Shown here: piece by piece, positions 50,001-61,761 of the stretch
Layout: each line of letters opens with the position of its first letter
How positions within the stretch are numbered: the stretch's first letter is position 1
Assembly (NCBI GenBank): GCA_963678705.1
Contig: OY783204.1
Location: 1,364,001-1,428,000 of the forward strand
Reading direction: 5' to 3'
Origin: Panorpa germanica
Lineage: Eukaryota; Arthropoda; Insecta; Mecoptera; Panorpidae
Length of the DNA stretch: 64,000 nucleotides
The notes under the pieces: generated by a model
Database searches by the model: none
What the model saw: only the letters and a program-made list of their open reading frames with translations
Told to the model about the DNA's origin: nothing
Program-made: the position numbers and the translations under genes

Positions 50001-52099
50001 CACTATTATCGGAATATAATACTTCTTGGGATGCACGAAGCATCTGTTAGTAGTAAATGACGTAATACACTTACACTCGTATGCGTCTCTGTTTAATGAA
50101 AGAGATGGCAAATCAGCGGAAGTAACGTTCTATAACGATGGAAAAATAATGAGACAAATTTTTTAATTGTTTATCTCCTAAAATAAAAGGAGTTACTAAA
50201 AAATTTGTATTGCACTTCTGGTAGTAAACTTTATCAATATATAGTACAGAGTAGGGACGTAACGAATGTTCGATTTATTACATTCAACTCCAATATTCGC
50301 AAATGCGAATGCGAATATCGGCTTTTTAAATATGGCACCAAATCTTGGCATATGGCATCAAAACTTTTATTCCTCAAGTTTAATATTCCTTTAGTCCAAT
50401 TGAACTACTAAATGCATTACTTAGAAGTAATATAATATATTCGTAGTAATATAATATAAATCCTATCATTTGTGTTCTCAGTAAAGATATGATTTAAAGT
50501 AGTTTAGTGTCATTAAAGTTTGCTAATTTACTTAGCTCCATTGTGCGTTCAAAATATTGAAATTTGGTTATTAATTGTTAATTATTATCATTAATTACTA
50601 ATTATTATCATTAATTATTAATTGTTGTTTTATTTTGCAAGTTCAAGTAGTAAAACATTGTAAACCGAATCGGTTGCATTGTTATTTTATAAATTATTTT
50701 CACTTTTCGTTGCCAAATACATTCGCAAAACATTCGCATAATCTATTGCGAATGCGAATATTCGTTACATCCCTAGTACAGAGTTACAGAAATTCACAAG
50801 CCCAAGTCATGGTTCACCTATATTTTTTAATTTAAATTTATCGCGATACAAACAGACTATTGATTTAGTAATGTATGTTGCCGTTTTTATTTTAATAAAT
50901 ATCTAATTCCAGTTTGAATTTTGTGTGCCCCATGTGTTGCCACAACAGCTGCTATTGCCGAGACGTTTAATTCGTCATCTCTTTTTCACTTCTCTTGTTT
51001 CATAGTGATGGTAAAGGTAACCAAATAATGGTGGGGAAGAAGGTAAGAAAGGATTGACGTCCAGAGATCTATCATTCTTTATAAATGTTTACCCCTTAAT
51101 TATTCAAGGGACAAATATGACTATTTCAATCGTTAATCACTTTTATAATATTGCGATTTGAATAATAATAATTAGATATTTGAGGTTTTGATACAGTGCA
51201 GTTATATATAAATGGGCTTGTGTTTAAAGTCTTAACTTCTATAAAAGTGTACTATATATTGATAAAGTGGGTTACTAGAACCTCAAATGTTCAATTATTT
51301 TTTAATAACTCCTTATATGTTAAGAGATATTAACAATTAAAAAAGTCATTTTGTCTCTTTAATTATTAAAGGGATTCAACACATTCCAAGTGCATGTGAC
51401 ATCACAATCCTTGTGTAAGGTTACCAACCTTACAGCTTATAAATCTCTACTATATGTATTTATATATCAAATATTATTTACAGCTATTTCAAGGAACAAT
51501 CAAATTTCAATAGTATGTCTGCCTTAGCAGAGTTAAATAATATCTAATAACTTATTATTCTTTGATTTGACTTGATTATTTGACTACCAACAGCTACAGA
51601 ACATTATCACAGCACTGACCTACTCAACAAATAACTGACGTTAAAATGCATTCACGTCATACAAATATGGCCGACCATTTCTAGCGCTAAAACTATAATT
51701 CAAACTTTTAATTGCTATATCTCCGTCAACATTTAGATATTTTTAATAAAATAGACACGCCAATACACATTTATTAACATCAATTTCAATCAACAATTGA
51801 AAAATTGACCACTAAAAAATGAGGACACAAGTCCATTAGGTTATGGTTTGCATTTATGGTACAACCCAGTTATTACCTTAAAAGAGTTTCCAATATAATA
51901 CTGAGTTCCTCCTAAGGTGACCATGGGCATGGAAAAACTAGTATTCCTTTTTTCTGGAACATCTGAAAATAAAAATCAACTCAAGTTAGTAAATAAAATC
52001 TCTAAGCCTGACAGAATATTTAACGAATATTTACGAACCTTCTGCTAGTGCCGAACTTACGAAGAGGGTTATACCAATAAATAGAATTTTGATGTGCAT
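47029..52099 (-). CDS. Secreted C-type lectin, 169 aa, four exons
   Basis: Exons: 52,039-52,099 (signal peptide MHIKILFIGITLFVSSALAE), 51,877-51,962, 48,740-48,848 and 47,029-47,282; total 510 nt, phases 1, 0, 1, all GT..AG. The mature protein is a single C-type lectin domain: YYIGN, ATWFEALFYCRSHGLDLISI, RWWMSGTDNGEEGTFVW, a QPDN motif, NCLQLW, RWNDEDC and FFICQLL. Four cysteines (YC, NC, DC, IC) fit the two core disulfides. WND and QPD are the Ca2+/sugar-binding motifs; QPD usually predicts galactose-type and EPN mannose-type specificity. Family members recognise microbes or act in haemolymph. The donor of exon 1 (GTTCGT) is weak. Intron 2 (3 kb) and intron 3 (1.5 kb) are full of MITEs. Exons and function are well supported; expression is not testable here. 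Confidence 0.85.
47472..47866 (-). repeat. MITE half-copy, inverted, in lectin intron 3
   Basis: Begins ATGGGCTTGTGTCCTCATTT at 47,475 and runs as the reverse complement of the right half of the family: AAATGTTGACGGAGATATAG, TTTTAGCGCTAGAAATGG, GACGTGAAATGCATTTTAA, ending ATAAATACATATAG. The left half is absent. Confidence 0.7.
48206..48648 (+). repeat. MITE half-copy, forward, in lectin intron 3
   Basis: From ACATGTGACATCACAAAG to GAGGACACAAGCCCAT at 48,648, matching 51,393-51,836 of the full copy. It is the mirror image of 47,472-47,866, about 340 bp away. Confidence 0.7.
48945..49082 (+). repeat. MITE left-end fragment in lectin intron 2
   Basis: ATGGGCTTATGCCCCATGAC, then CTACATATTGATAAAG and ATTCATTTTTAATAATTCC: the left part of the family, interrupted at 49,082 by another element. 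Confidence 0.6.
49083..49827. mobile_element. 745-bp inverted-repeat element with ATTAAG target duplication
   Basis: Left end GAGGTACAGGACGT (49,083) and right end ACGTCCTGTACCTC (to 49,827) are perfect 14-bp inverted repeats; similarity continues imperfectly inward. ATTAAG stands directly outside both ends (49,077-49,082 and 49,828-49,833). Interior is non-coding, AT-rich. It sits in a MITE fragment within lectin intron 2. The superfamily is not clear from a 6-bp duplication. Confidence 0.7.
49834..50110. other. Lectin intron 2, remaining sequence
   Basis: AT-rich; parts resemble decayed MITE DNA. No further feature recognised. Confidence 0.4.
50115..51075 (-). repeat. Reversed, diverged MITE copy around the hAT element
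   Basis: Left of the hAT element CTCCTAAAATAAAAGGAGTT and AAACTTTATCAATATATAGT; right of it TTACAGAAATTCACAAGCCCAAG, the reverse of the MITE left end. Further right (to about 51,075) a second decayed arm with TTTTAATAAATATCTAATTC follows. Boundaries are loose. Confidence 0.45.
50252..50775. mobile_element. hAT-type non-autonomous element, 524 bp
   Basis: The inverted ends are TAGGGACGTAACGAATGTTC and, inverted from the right, TAGGGATGTAACGAATATTC. The 8-bp duplication GTACAGAG flanks it exactly (50,244-50,251 and 50,776-50,783). An 8-bp duplication and T/CAGGG ends fit hAT. Interior has GCGAATGCGAATA repeats near both ends and no transposase. It is nested in a reversed MITE copy, whose CAATATATAGTACAGAG sequence is split. 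Confidence 0.8.
51208..51837 (+). mobile_element. MITE (ATGGGCTTGTGT family), complete reference copy
   Basis: About 628 bp, from ATGGGCTTGTGTTTAAAGTC at 51,210 to GAGGACACAAGTCCAT at 51,836. Interior landmarks: TATATATTGATAAAGTGGG, CATTTTGTCTCTTTAATTAT, GTGACATCACAATCC, GCCGACCATTTCTAGCGC, ATCTCCGTCAACATTTAGA. Its right end is only 40 bp from lectin exon 2. No obvious coding potential. Confidence 0.75.
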
Positions 52100-52574
52100 T
52101 TTGTATGACACGATTGAATACTCGTATAGACAGGAAAATAAAATAGAACTGATGAAGAACTCCAAAGCGTGTGATTGCCTGTGATTTGCTGCAGGGTTAC
52201 TAGTGTTACTAGTGTGAAACGATCTACGAGAATGAGTTTGCCGAGACGATAACCGACGATAACGACCTAGAGGTTGACCCCGGGTCAAGTGTTTATGATA
52301 ATAATTGAAAGCGAAATCACAAACAAAAAAACATTTTAATTCACGAATAAGGAAAAATAATACTTTAATATTTTCCTGTTAGGTTATTCCACCAACGTCG
52401 GAATCAAACATTAAAAAATATAACTGTTTTTTCCGTTCCTAAGGGGTCGTTTGGTTTTGCATTGCAGAAGTGCGCTACATTGAAAGCAATGCCGTATTAG
52501 CAGCGGCATACTTACACGATGCCTACATTTGAAACAGGCCTACCGCTGAGCGCAGTTAACTGTGCAAGTAACAA

Positions 52575-53095
52575 TTGTGACTGTAATCTTTCTTTCGTCA
52601 TAGCCACCATCAAACATTTTTTATACATCTTTTATAATTTATAATTCAATTTTACAAATTTCTAAATATTTCAATAATTCACTAATTAATTTTGAATCAC
52701 TTAACAAAAATTTAGTATAAACAGGAAAAGTTTTAATCACATCTAATTTATCACTATTCAATTTTGATCTTTCTAAACTATAATTTATGCATTCAAATAT
52801 AATATCATCTAAAGTTCCTTCTTCACCACATTGACATCTATCGTCAGATTTAATATTAATTTTGTACAGGTGAGCTGGAGTTTTGCAATGATTACTTTTG
52901 ATTCTGATTATAGTTGATATAATTTTGCGGGACTCATTTCTAAACCATCTCTTCTTACTTAAATTTGGATGTAACATATAATAATCTCTTCCTTTTAACT
53001 GACTTTTGTTAATGAAATCTGTGTTTCTCAAATTGAAGTTTAATTTTTTGATTATATTAAAAATTTCATATGAAGGTAATCGTGAAAATGTTCAA
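52575..53095 (-). mobile_element. 5'-truncated non-LTR retrotransposon 3' end
   Basis: Minus-strand frame 52,639-53,031 (130 codons) holds RWFRNESRKIISTIIRIKSN, HCKTPAHLYKINI and the CQCGEEGTLDDIIFEC terminus (CxC...C as in elements A and B, with His replaced by Asp). This is the ORF2 C-terminus after RNase H. The 3' UTR reads to about 52,575. Different family from A and B. Coding ends near 53,095, the truncation point. It lies upstream of the lectin gene. Confidence 0.75.
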
Positions 53096-55470
53096 CTTAT
53101 GTAAAATATTTTTTTTTCAGGTCTAAATTTTCTCAGAAGGAGATAAATTTTTAATTTTAATTTTTGTCATTAATGCAAGAGATGCTGGGTAAACCATTCT
53201 TAATCATCCCGGTTCTCACAATCACATCTGGTTTTGAACTTACTTTTAAAACTAATTCAAATAAACTCTATGCAGCGCTTATGTAAATTAAGTAATACCT
53301 AAGTAATGAAATACCAATTCTTAATAAAAATAATAAATGCATATACATATTTTTCATAACATTTTATTCATAGAATCTATAATCTATTACATACAATAAT
53401 TGAGTTAATTTTTCTATAACTACAAACAATTAAAGTACATTTAAGTATAATGATTTATTTAAGTATATAGAAGTAATGTTATAAGGTAAAGAAATTAAGT
53501 AAGGTATGGAAAGTGTGGTATTCAATATAATTGTGATGATCAAATGGAACAAACAACTGCAACCAATCTTTATTCACATATCGTATTCTATTTATATCGT
53601 AAAATAAAAACTTTAAATTCATACAGTTAGTTCAAGAACACAATACGATTACTGGTGATAAGTCTCAGTAAAATCTAACGTTTATATATAAATGTAAATA
53701 ATAATACAGAATATTTCAATTATTAAACTTATCAACTGTATTTAAGAATGTATATTTCTCAAGTCATTTAATTTAAAAAATTTGACACTTGCTATTTTTT
53801 AGGTTAATATATTATTATTGGTATTTGACACAAGTTGTTTTCTTATAAAATTATAGGAGTATAAAAATATAACCTAGCTTTCACACTTTTATTGCAAATT
53901 AATGCCAATTCAGTTGAATATCATAGTATATTAGTAGTTTTTTCAAATGCATAATATAAAGACCATTCTCACTCACTGAGTTTTAGTGTTAATTTAAGAT
54001 TATAACCTAAAATACAAGTTACAGCTTGTGAAATATAAAAAAATAAAATTATATTAAATAAAGATAGTAATTATTACAATCTAATGTATAGTACTCACGC
54101 ATGATTTCACAAGTTCAAAATTACATTTAAGATTAAAACTTTACATTAAAACTAAAAACAGTGAGTTAGAATGGGGCTTAAAGTAATATAATCGTATACA
54201 TAAGTAGGGTAAGATATAAAAAACAAATTAGAAACTTATTAACATATAAATATCAGATTATTTTATCAGTTGCTTAGTATGGTTGATGAACTGTGGCAGA
54301 AAAGACGGTTTCGCATGACCTGTCAAGTTGTTGGAAAAGTAAATAAAAAATTAAATCTGTTGAAAGGCACAATAATTTAAAATTAAACGATTTCAGAGTT
54401 AGTATTTATAAAGTGCAACAAAACATTTGATTTAATAAAACCATGCACCCATGACATAGTACATTATTCTTAGTATGTTAACGTTAAAATACAAAGCAAT
54501 ATTATTATTTGATTTTTTAATTAATTCACTTAAACATAAATCTGGTAAATATGATTTCGGTGTTTATTGTACCCTGAAAAATTAAATCTATAAACGTTTT
54601 TTAAAAAAAAATTAAATACGAAGGGCAAAAGATTTTAAAACTTTTGCTCAGATCTAAAAACTTTTCCAAGTTTTTGTTCTATTTTACGCAACAGTTGTGA
54701 ACAGTAGTGAACAAAAACCTAACGCTACTTTTACCATGGCGTTTAGTGCATTGCATGCAGCAAATTAATTGCCTTGAGCATTTACTATCTATTTTTCGGT
54801 TAAAAACTATATATTAAGATTTTGGAAATATACGATAATTAGAAACAAATAATTAAAGCGCTAATGAATAGGGTGTCATTTAGTAATTGGGGCGGTATTT
54901 TATAATTAGATTTAAATACCCGTGAGAGTGACCATACATTGAGATATTTGGATTAAAATTATGAATATCTACATCTTAATTAAGATTAATAAATAAAAAA
55001 AACCTTAATGTCTTCCTTAAACTATTAGGGGAGCGACCTCTTTATAGGTCATAAGAATAGTTCTCTAAAATCCTGTTTATATGCAAATAGTTGTTATCAA
55101 TTTCACAGACTAATTGCGATTAATAGAACAGGATCAAATTTGGAGATTATTTAGATACTAGAGCACAATGTGCAAAAAAAGTACAATATTCTCTACAAAC
55201 AAAAAACGGGTTTACTTTTACGGATTAATTTAAAATACAAAATACAGAAATTTTAATAACATCTCAATAAAGGTGGTGCAAGATATCATAATTAAATAAA
55301 AGCAAATTTGAGTAGTGAAAAACTAAGACAAAAATACAGAAAAAGCCCCAGAAAGAGAATATTTAAGTATCAAGTTAAAAGCAATTAAATATCTGTAATT
55401 ATTTTAACAATTCAGCTCGAACGAAAATTCACCTCCCTTATTATACAAGAATTAATATTTTGTATTGGAT
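53096..55470. other. Long AT-rich intergenic stretch
   Basis: 2.4 kb with no open frame above 60 codons, no RNA gene, and no repeat recognised by eye. Confidence 0.5.
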
Positions 55471-55474
55471 TACA

Positions 55475-55705
55475 TCATGTACACCAACATAATGTGTTTT
55501 CTACAGGCAAATAGACCCCTGTCACGAACATCCCCATTATACAACATGTAATACCCATCATAGTAAATAAATTATAAATATTTGAGAGGTCAAACAATGC
55601 CCAAAACGAATCTAGTGAAGGGACATAACATTTAACGAGCCCTTCGATTTGATAAACAGCTCCGTCGTTCGATATCGTTGCCTGTAGCTTTAAGAAATGA
55701 TTCAT
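55475..55705 (-). CDS. Hypothetical 76-codon frame or terminal exon
   Basis: Minus-strand frame with a more coding-like base composition than its surroundings. It ends in a hydrophobic stretch (IYNLFTMMGITCCIMGMFV) that could be a membrane segment. A possible acceptor (TTTCTTAAAG) precedes CTACAGGC at about 55,687, so the frame may be a last exon (reading LQATISNDGAVYQIEGLVKC onward). I recognise no family; no partner exon was found upstream. Weak call. Confidence 0.25.
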   Translation of the reverse strand: MNHFLKLQATISNDGAVYQIEGLVKCYVPSLDSFWALFDLSNIYNLFTMMGITCCIMGMFVTGVYLPVENTLCWCT

Positions 55706-57490
55706 AAATTTATCGAAAAAGTTTATAATAATTAAATCACTAACCTTAGTGCAAAACCATTAAAATAATTTTATTGGTCCTTTTAAATATCCAATTATAG
55801 TATCATATTCGTAATATGTGTAAAACATACTTAAATTCTTAATAATTGCAAGTTGATAATTAGTTAATAAGATATTGTAAATTCCCTGATTGTTCTGAAA
55901 TATTCCAATTATAAGATTAGAATCAGTAGATAAATTACGTATTCAATTTGTACTAAACTAAAACGTCACATTTCTACTTCACAATTGCTACTGATTGCTA
56001 CGTTCTATTATCCATGCAAATCTTCGTGATTTTTAGTGAAAGGAATTGATTTGATGTGTTTTTATTTTACTCACTAGTTTCACAATCTGAATGCATGAAA
56101 AAAAGAATATATTATGTTAGTATTTACAATTTGTTTGAATTAAATATTAGTACAAATAACCAGCACTGGTAAACTCATACATCAACAAATATTGTAAGCA
56201 ATGAAATCTTATGATTGATGTACAAATGTGAACATTTGTGAATGGGCTATGTACATTTCTTAATTTGTCATTCGAAAAGTATGTACAACAGTTACCAGGA
56301 GAGCGGGCTCCAGCTTGAACTCCGTACAATGAAGAAATTAAATGCATTTACTTAAAATATTTACAATATACAAATAAGATTATAATTAACAAAGGTGAAG
56401 AGTGCAAGGACAGGATGGAAAGGATTTCCTGCATCTTTAAAAGGTAATTTTAAAAGATTATATCTGCAATAATATTGCAACTATTTAAAAAAAAAAATCA
56501 ACAGTTAACTTTACTAATATATATCACATACATTTCTAGAATTTTAGATATTGTTCACAACTCAAATTAAAGTGTATTATTCTATTATACGTGGTCCACT
56601 TAATCGGGAAAGCCCGGAATCAATCTTTAAGAATTTTACACTGGAGGCATATTCACACTGAATTGAATGGAGAAGATAAAGGGTAATTGCACTGGGTAAA
56701 ATATATTCTAAGATAAAATAAATTTATAAATCTGTGATAAGTCTGTAACAATTTCAAATTGAATGTTAACTCAAATTTTCAATAATTTCTTTCTATATAT
56801 TTTTTTCTTTTTCATCCTAAAATGTTATAAAATTTAATTTGATTTATAAAATTATCCGGAGTGGGGTCTGACATTTACGTAAAGCAATTGATTCAATTAT
56901 AGTGTTCAACGTGAGAAAACCTTAGCATTTTCAGAGATAATAATTATTTTCTGCAACATATATTATGTTAAAAAATAATTAAGTTAAAAATACTTCCAAA
57001 TTTACCACAAAAATTCTAAATGTACTTTAAAAATTTCTTGGCGGCAACGTGATCATCTATATTGTTCAATAAGATGTTTTCCATGAAATTTATTGTATTT
57101 TTAACATTTTCTCAAAATGTTGTATACAAAGATTCATAATTAACGAAGCTACAGCAGATTTAGTTGGCAACATTTGACGGCTCTATTATTCGTAGTTTAA
57201 AATTTTATTATTATGTGTATAATTGAAGAGATATCCAACAAATCTCATTCGATTCATATAAAAAAAATGAAGTTTTCTGAAACAATAACTGCATAGTAAA
57301 GTCAACTATACTTCATGAGCCAACTATACCATACAAACCAACTTAAGTCATGTTCAAATTTTGATGAATAAAATTTACTGCTGTATATTTACCGGGTAAA
57401 TACAAATAGAAAAAATACGAGACAAATCTGATTCATAAATCGTAACAAGAATCTGAAAACAATCAGGCTAGAACTGACATCAATAGATCA
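55706..57490. other. AT-rich intergenic DNA
   Basis: No gene or RNA recognised. A 66-codon minus frame at 56,147-56,347 lacks any recognisable feature and I do not call it. Confidence 0.45.
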
Positions 57491-57496
57491 CTGATT

Positions 57497-57545
57497 ACAG
57501 TGATGGGCCTAGCATCGAAAATAGGCGCCCGCTAAATTAAAAAAA
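57497..57545 (+). repeat. SINE tail fragment
   Basis: GTGATGGGCCTAGCATCGAA and AATAGGCGCCCGCTAAATTA followed by A-rich DNA match the 3' part of the SINE at 46,061-46,330 (GATAGGACTCAGCATCGGAA, ATAGGCCGACGTTAAAT). Confidence 0.6.
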
Positions 57546-58027
57546 TAACAGATTCGTCAATTTAAAAATTTGTTAGATGATTAGATAGATTTCAATGATA
57601 CCTATATATTAAAATATTACAGTATTTACATCACGTCAAAGAGCAAATAAATTAAAACTATAAACAGTTTTCCTTCTTTACAAATGTAATTAGCATTTTA
57701 AAATTGTGTTGAGAATCGTTTTGTACATCTAATGCATTTTCTACTCTGGTCTGGTAATTATTCTACAGTTTGGATTACTAGTTACTTACAATAAATAGTA
57801 AAAATGATTTTATATGTGCATATATTTTCAATCTGAGCCAAATATTTAAAGCTAATTATTATAATAGTGAAAATGATATAATCATGCTTCAGTCAACAAA
57901 AACAATAATAAATAAAGTGTAAAAAAATAATTAAATTCAAATATGTAAAAATCACTTGTTAAATATAATTTTGACACAAATTCTGTAGCCATGCCAAATC
58001 AAGCTAACAAGACAATCGTGCATTTTG
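57546..58027. other. Guanylate kinase downstream region
   Basis: AT-rich; expected to include the 3' UTR of the minus-strand guanylate kinase gene. No specific signal fixed. Confidence 0.4.
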
Positions 58028-59804
58028 TTAATTTATGCTGAATTGAACGTCTCTACCTTGCTGTTTCTGAGCCTCCAGTTGTCTAATGACAAACTCCCGC
58101 AGTTTAGTATACGCTTTATCAACATTGTCATTTTCTATAACAACGTGGAAGTTTCCAGCTTTACTACCTAAAATTCAAACAAAATTTAGTAATATTGCAA
58201 ACAAAAATCAGTAACATATTAAAGAAATATGATTATGTGCCTTATGGATTTGTGAATCATGTCTTAATTTCTATAAAACTATGCTATATAAATTACAATT
58301 CATTTTTTACTAAGTCATAATACTATAAGACATATTAACAACAAAATTTTAATCATTAAAGTATTTAACAATTGTAAACAAAATTGATAGTCGCTCGATA
58401 TCACGTCAGATTCCTATTTCTTTCTCTTTTATACAGCAGGGTGTAAAGGAGATGTCTAAAAGTGCTAGTGATAGCACATGTAGTTTTTATATTATGAACT
58501 GGTGAACAAGAAAAATAAAATTACTTATTATTCTACAGAATAATGATACTAATAAAAATATGGTTAAAAATGAGGAAAGAGGAAACACAGAAATTTAAAT
58601 GTTATATAGCTACATTTTTAATATTAGCATACATTTTAATAAAAATTTTAAGTCCGACTTTGAAAAAAGAGTTGACAAGCCCAGTAGAAGAAATTGTCCT
58701 ATCATAACAAACAGTGCCTTAATTGGCTTTATTTAAAGTGCAGGACACAATTTATCTAAGGCCCCCTTCATACAATAAATTGCTTCACGAAACTTTTTTG
58801 AAGGGGGGCGTTATCTTTATTACATTTCCATTTGAGCAGCATCATCATAATTTCCATTGTTCATTATTGCACATAATATTTTATTCTGTTACTTTACCAA
58901 TAACAAAAGCGGGACCTTCTATAAATAAGATCTGGATTTACTGCTAACCCCAATAATACATTACGTTTTCTTACCATATTCCAGTTCTTTGCGAGCTGTA
59001 TCAAGTCGCTTTTGAAGACTTTCAGGGGTTTCTGTATTTCTATCCCTCAAACGTTTTTCTAATTCCTCAATAGAAGGCGGCTTAATAAATACAAGAAGAG
59101 GATCTAAATCTGTATCTTTTACTTGCTGAACTCCTTGTACTTCAATATCCAAAACACAGACCTTACCCGCACGGCGGACATCCTCAACAGCTTGCTTGCT
59201 GAAATTTATTAACGACACCATTTAATGTGATACATAAATAGTAAAATATTTCAACTAATTTAATTTGTAGCTCTGGTTTGACCTCTTTGGCACTGAACCA
59301 ATATTTATAAAAACTGTTCAAATGTATTTTACCATGTTAATATTAACTACAAAAATATTTTGTAAATAATACTTACACAAATATAGCATAAAAAAATATT
59401 TACAAATATAAACATATGACTAATAGGAACTGCAACATTAATGCGCAAATGTGAATATCTAATTAGTGCTAACAGCTTCAAGGATATGTGCATAAATGTT
59501 ACTATAAATAAAACATAATACAAATAACATTATTAAATGGTTATTACCTTGTGCCATACGTATTGCCACTGAAATTTGCACTTTCTAAGAAGTCACCATT
59601 TGAAATAGCTTCATTCATTTTATCCAGCGTAATAAAATGATAATGCACTCCATTCTGTTCTCCTGAACGCGGTTGTCTTGTTGTGTGTGACACACTAAAT
59701 CCAAAAGTGTCAGGGAATTCATCAAATAACCTTTTTAAAAGTGTGCTTTTTCCAGATCCTGAAGGGCCACATATAACGAGAGGTCGAGGTCCATGTTGTA
59801 CCAT
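58028..59804 (-). CDS. GUK1: Guanylate kinase, 206 aa, three exons
   Basis: Exons 59,548-59,804, 58,975-59,198 and 58,028-58,167 give 621 nt with a stop; all introns are GT..AG and split codons match (YGT-S-K and EYG-S-K). The enzyme transfers phosphate from ATP to GMP in the cytosol, feeding GTP synthesis. Visible motifs: P-loop [12 protein letters not shown] (residues about 11-22), [17 protein letters not shown]-binding segment, [37 protein letters not shown], lid [13 protein letters not shown], and terminal [13 protein letters not shown]. Length agrees with the usual ~200. The ATG at 59,804 gives [13 protein letters not shown], close to known starts. Intron 2 contains a diverged MITE. High confidence. 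Confidence 0.95.
58239..58683 (+). repeat. Diverged MITE copy in guanylate kinase intron 2
   Basis: CTTATGGATTTGTG, CATGTCTTAATTTCTATAAAA and CTATGCTATATA at the left; right part ends AAAAGAGTTGACAAGCCCAGT. Matches the family order with many changes, so it is an old copy. Confidence 0.55.
58690..58940. other. Rest of guanylate kinase intron 2
   Basis: AGGCCCCCTTCA and GAAGGGGGGCG (58,761-58,808) are inverted words about 35 bp apart, and may be a decayed element. No further support. Confidence 0.3.
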
Positions 59805-60590
59805 TTTGCTAAAAGCTTTACAATATAGGTTATGTCACCTTCTACTTCCAATAGTATAATAAATAGTCAAGATAATGTTAATACTAGACTCTACATTCAA
59901 TAACCCGGCGTAACCTCTATAACCAAAGGGTCAAATACTAATGGTAACTTGTTGGTATGCCCTTCAAATTATTGATCACATTTTCTATTTACAATAAGAT
60001 GAATCCACATGCGATAAAACAATTCTACGAAAATGTAATTATTTCTAATGATTAATACTGCCATTAGTTAACACGTCACGCAATAACTTTGTTATTTATT
60101 TTCTCACCTCTCTTAATTAAATGAATATTGATCTATTAATTAAACTTCGGTTAAATAAACAAATTCTTTATTCACCACGTTTTTCTGACAGAAATGGACA
60201 CATAAGAAATTAACTTGCCAGAAAATATTGTCAAGCTGAAACGAAGATTGCCGATCATTGATAGAACCGAAAAGCTTCGATTGAAAAACTAAAGAGAAAC
60301 ATTATCTCTGCAGAGAAAGAGTTTAATCCAACAAAATAGAACATCGTTCACTAGAAATAATGTTAATTTTAAAAATGAATGTAATATGGTAAAAAGATCT
60401 ACCTAAAATTAAAATACTATAAATACTCGATGAACATGGTTGATTTGTGGTTGATATTGGTTGATATATCGAATACTTGAATTCAACTAAATCCAATAGA
60501 TGACACTAGTAAAGTAAAGAATAATATTTTCATTCAAGTTTGTTACAAATTATGAATACATGACTCAATATGACTGTTGTTAGAAATAGC
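59805..60590. promoter_or_regulatory. Guanylate kinase upstream region
   Basis: Expected promoter and 5' UTR of the minus-strand gene; I cannot fix a TATA box or initiator. No gene or repeat is seen in it. Confidence 0.35.
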
Positions 60591-60594
60591 TAAT

Positions 60595-60800
60595 ATAGTT
60601 CAACTCATATTAAAACAAGTTGTGCCGTATAAACTGCTGATACAACGAAATAGTACTGACTCACTTATTTCTCTATAAAGTAGAGAGCAACGAATAAGAT
60701 AAAAAGTCTTTATCGTATCATTGGTTTATACGGCTCTTATAACCTCTTTTAAGTATGAGTTTCCGTCGAACTCTCGTAATTTGTATTATAATAAATATAT
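60595..60800. mobile_element. Small palindromic MITE, copy 1
   Basis: The right arm CTCTTATAACCTCTTTTAAGTATGAG recurs inverted at 62,650 (CTTAAAAGAGGTTATAAGAG), and GACTCACTTATTTCTC recurs inverted at 62,743. Left and right arms are imperfect inverted repeats. Non-coding, about 200 bp. Confidence 0.55.
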
Positions 60801-61242
60801 TTACAGATCCTAAATATTGTGCTGCCTGCACATTATTTTGTCTCAATTAAAACATCTGTCGTTGGTAGATGGCACTGTTTGAAAATATGTTTTGTTCTAA
60901 TAATAAGTATTTGGAAATTTTGATTTATTTTGAAACCGATTTAAATAATAACTTAAAGAAGGTTTATAATTATTAGACAAATATTAAAGTATTAAGTAGA
61001 ATTAATTTTTAAACTGTAGCAAGATGTAGGTGTCCTAACTATGGTAAATAATATCAACAAAGCAGATTTTATTATTTTGGATCAGAACCAAATATATAGA
61101 AGAAACATGTTAATTGTTGATGACATTTTTTGTTTTTTGATTTATTTTTCGACAAAGTTGTGTAAGCTGTTTTAAGCCTTTGAAATCCATTCCCAACTTT
61201 ATAAAAAGCGCCTTTTATTAGAACAAAAATTTTCATTCACTC

Positions 61243-61374
61243 TAAATACTTAATTTTACATGTTTTTAATTTAGTAATTATATATAGCTATCTTTATTTA
61301 TCTTTTTATCGAACTAATGTAAACCCTACATCTATATAATTACTAAATTAGAAACATGTAAAATTAAGTATTTA
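61243..61374. other. Long hairpin, arms about 43 bp
   Basis: Arm TAAATACTTAATTTTACATG then TTTTTAATTTAGTAATTATAT (61,243-61,287) is the near-perfect reverse complement of 61,332-61,374 with one mismatch and one short indel; the loop is about 44 bp. It could be a small foldback element or a fold in RNA. Confidence 0.7.
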
Positions 61375-61384
61375 AAAGCACCGC

Positions 61385-61540
61385 GCTTTTTTTTATACCA
61401 TATGGTATGAATCCTAATAAAATGATTTGGTTTGAATCCAAATAAGCCAGTATTATACAAAAAATCTATCAATTGATACACATAAAAGTGGTGACATAAC
61501 CTCAATTTTGAAATTTCTACTTTAACCCTCAATATCTCCT
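61385..61540. repeat. Dispersed repeat, inverted partner of 40,550-40,865
   Basis: TTTGGTTTGAATCCAAATAAGCC and CCTCAATTTTGAAATTTCTAC are the reverse complements of words at 40,725 and 40,573. Confidence 0.5.
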
Positions 61541-61555
61541 ATTTATTAATAAAAA

Positions 61556-61761
61556 GTGGTAAATAATATAGTAGCAAATTTGTTACTGCTGTATAAGAAG
61601 AATCGTTCAATTCAAAACAAGAGCTCTGATGAATTAGGAAATTCAATGTGTGACTATATCAAATATGAACCAAACGAGCAGTCTTGCATTGCAAGAATAA
61701 AATTAAATGCCGAAAACAAGAAACTTCAAGCAGAAAAAATGAATGCGCATGTTTTTTTGTC
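61556..61761 (+). other. Truncated open frame of unknown origin
   Basis: Bases 61,556-61,761 encode a polar, Lys/Glu-rich stretch (EQSCIARIKLNAENKKLQAE) that could form a coiled coil, then the frame enters a MITE copy. No family recognised; maybe the tail of a lost gene or element. Confidence 0.2.

Noticed and set aside
58723-58947. A 74-codon plus-strand gene in guanylate kinase intron 2
   Set aside because: No recognisable domain, lies in decayed repeat DNA antisense to a solid gene.
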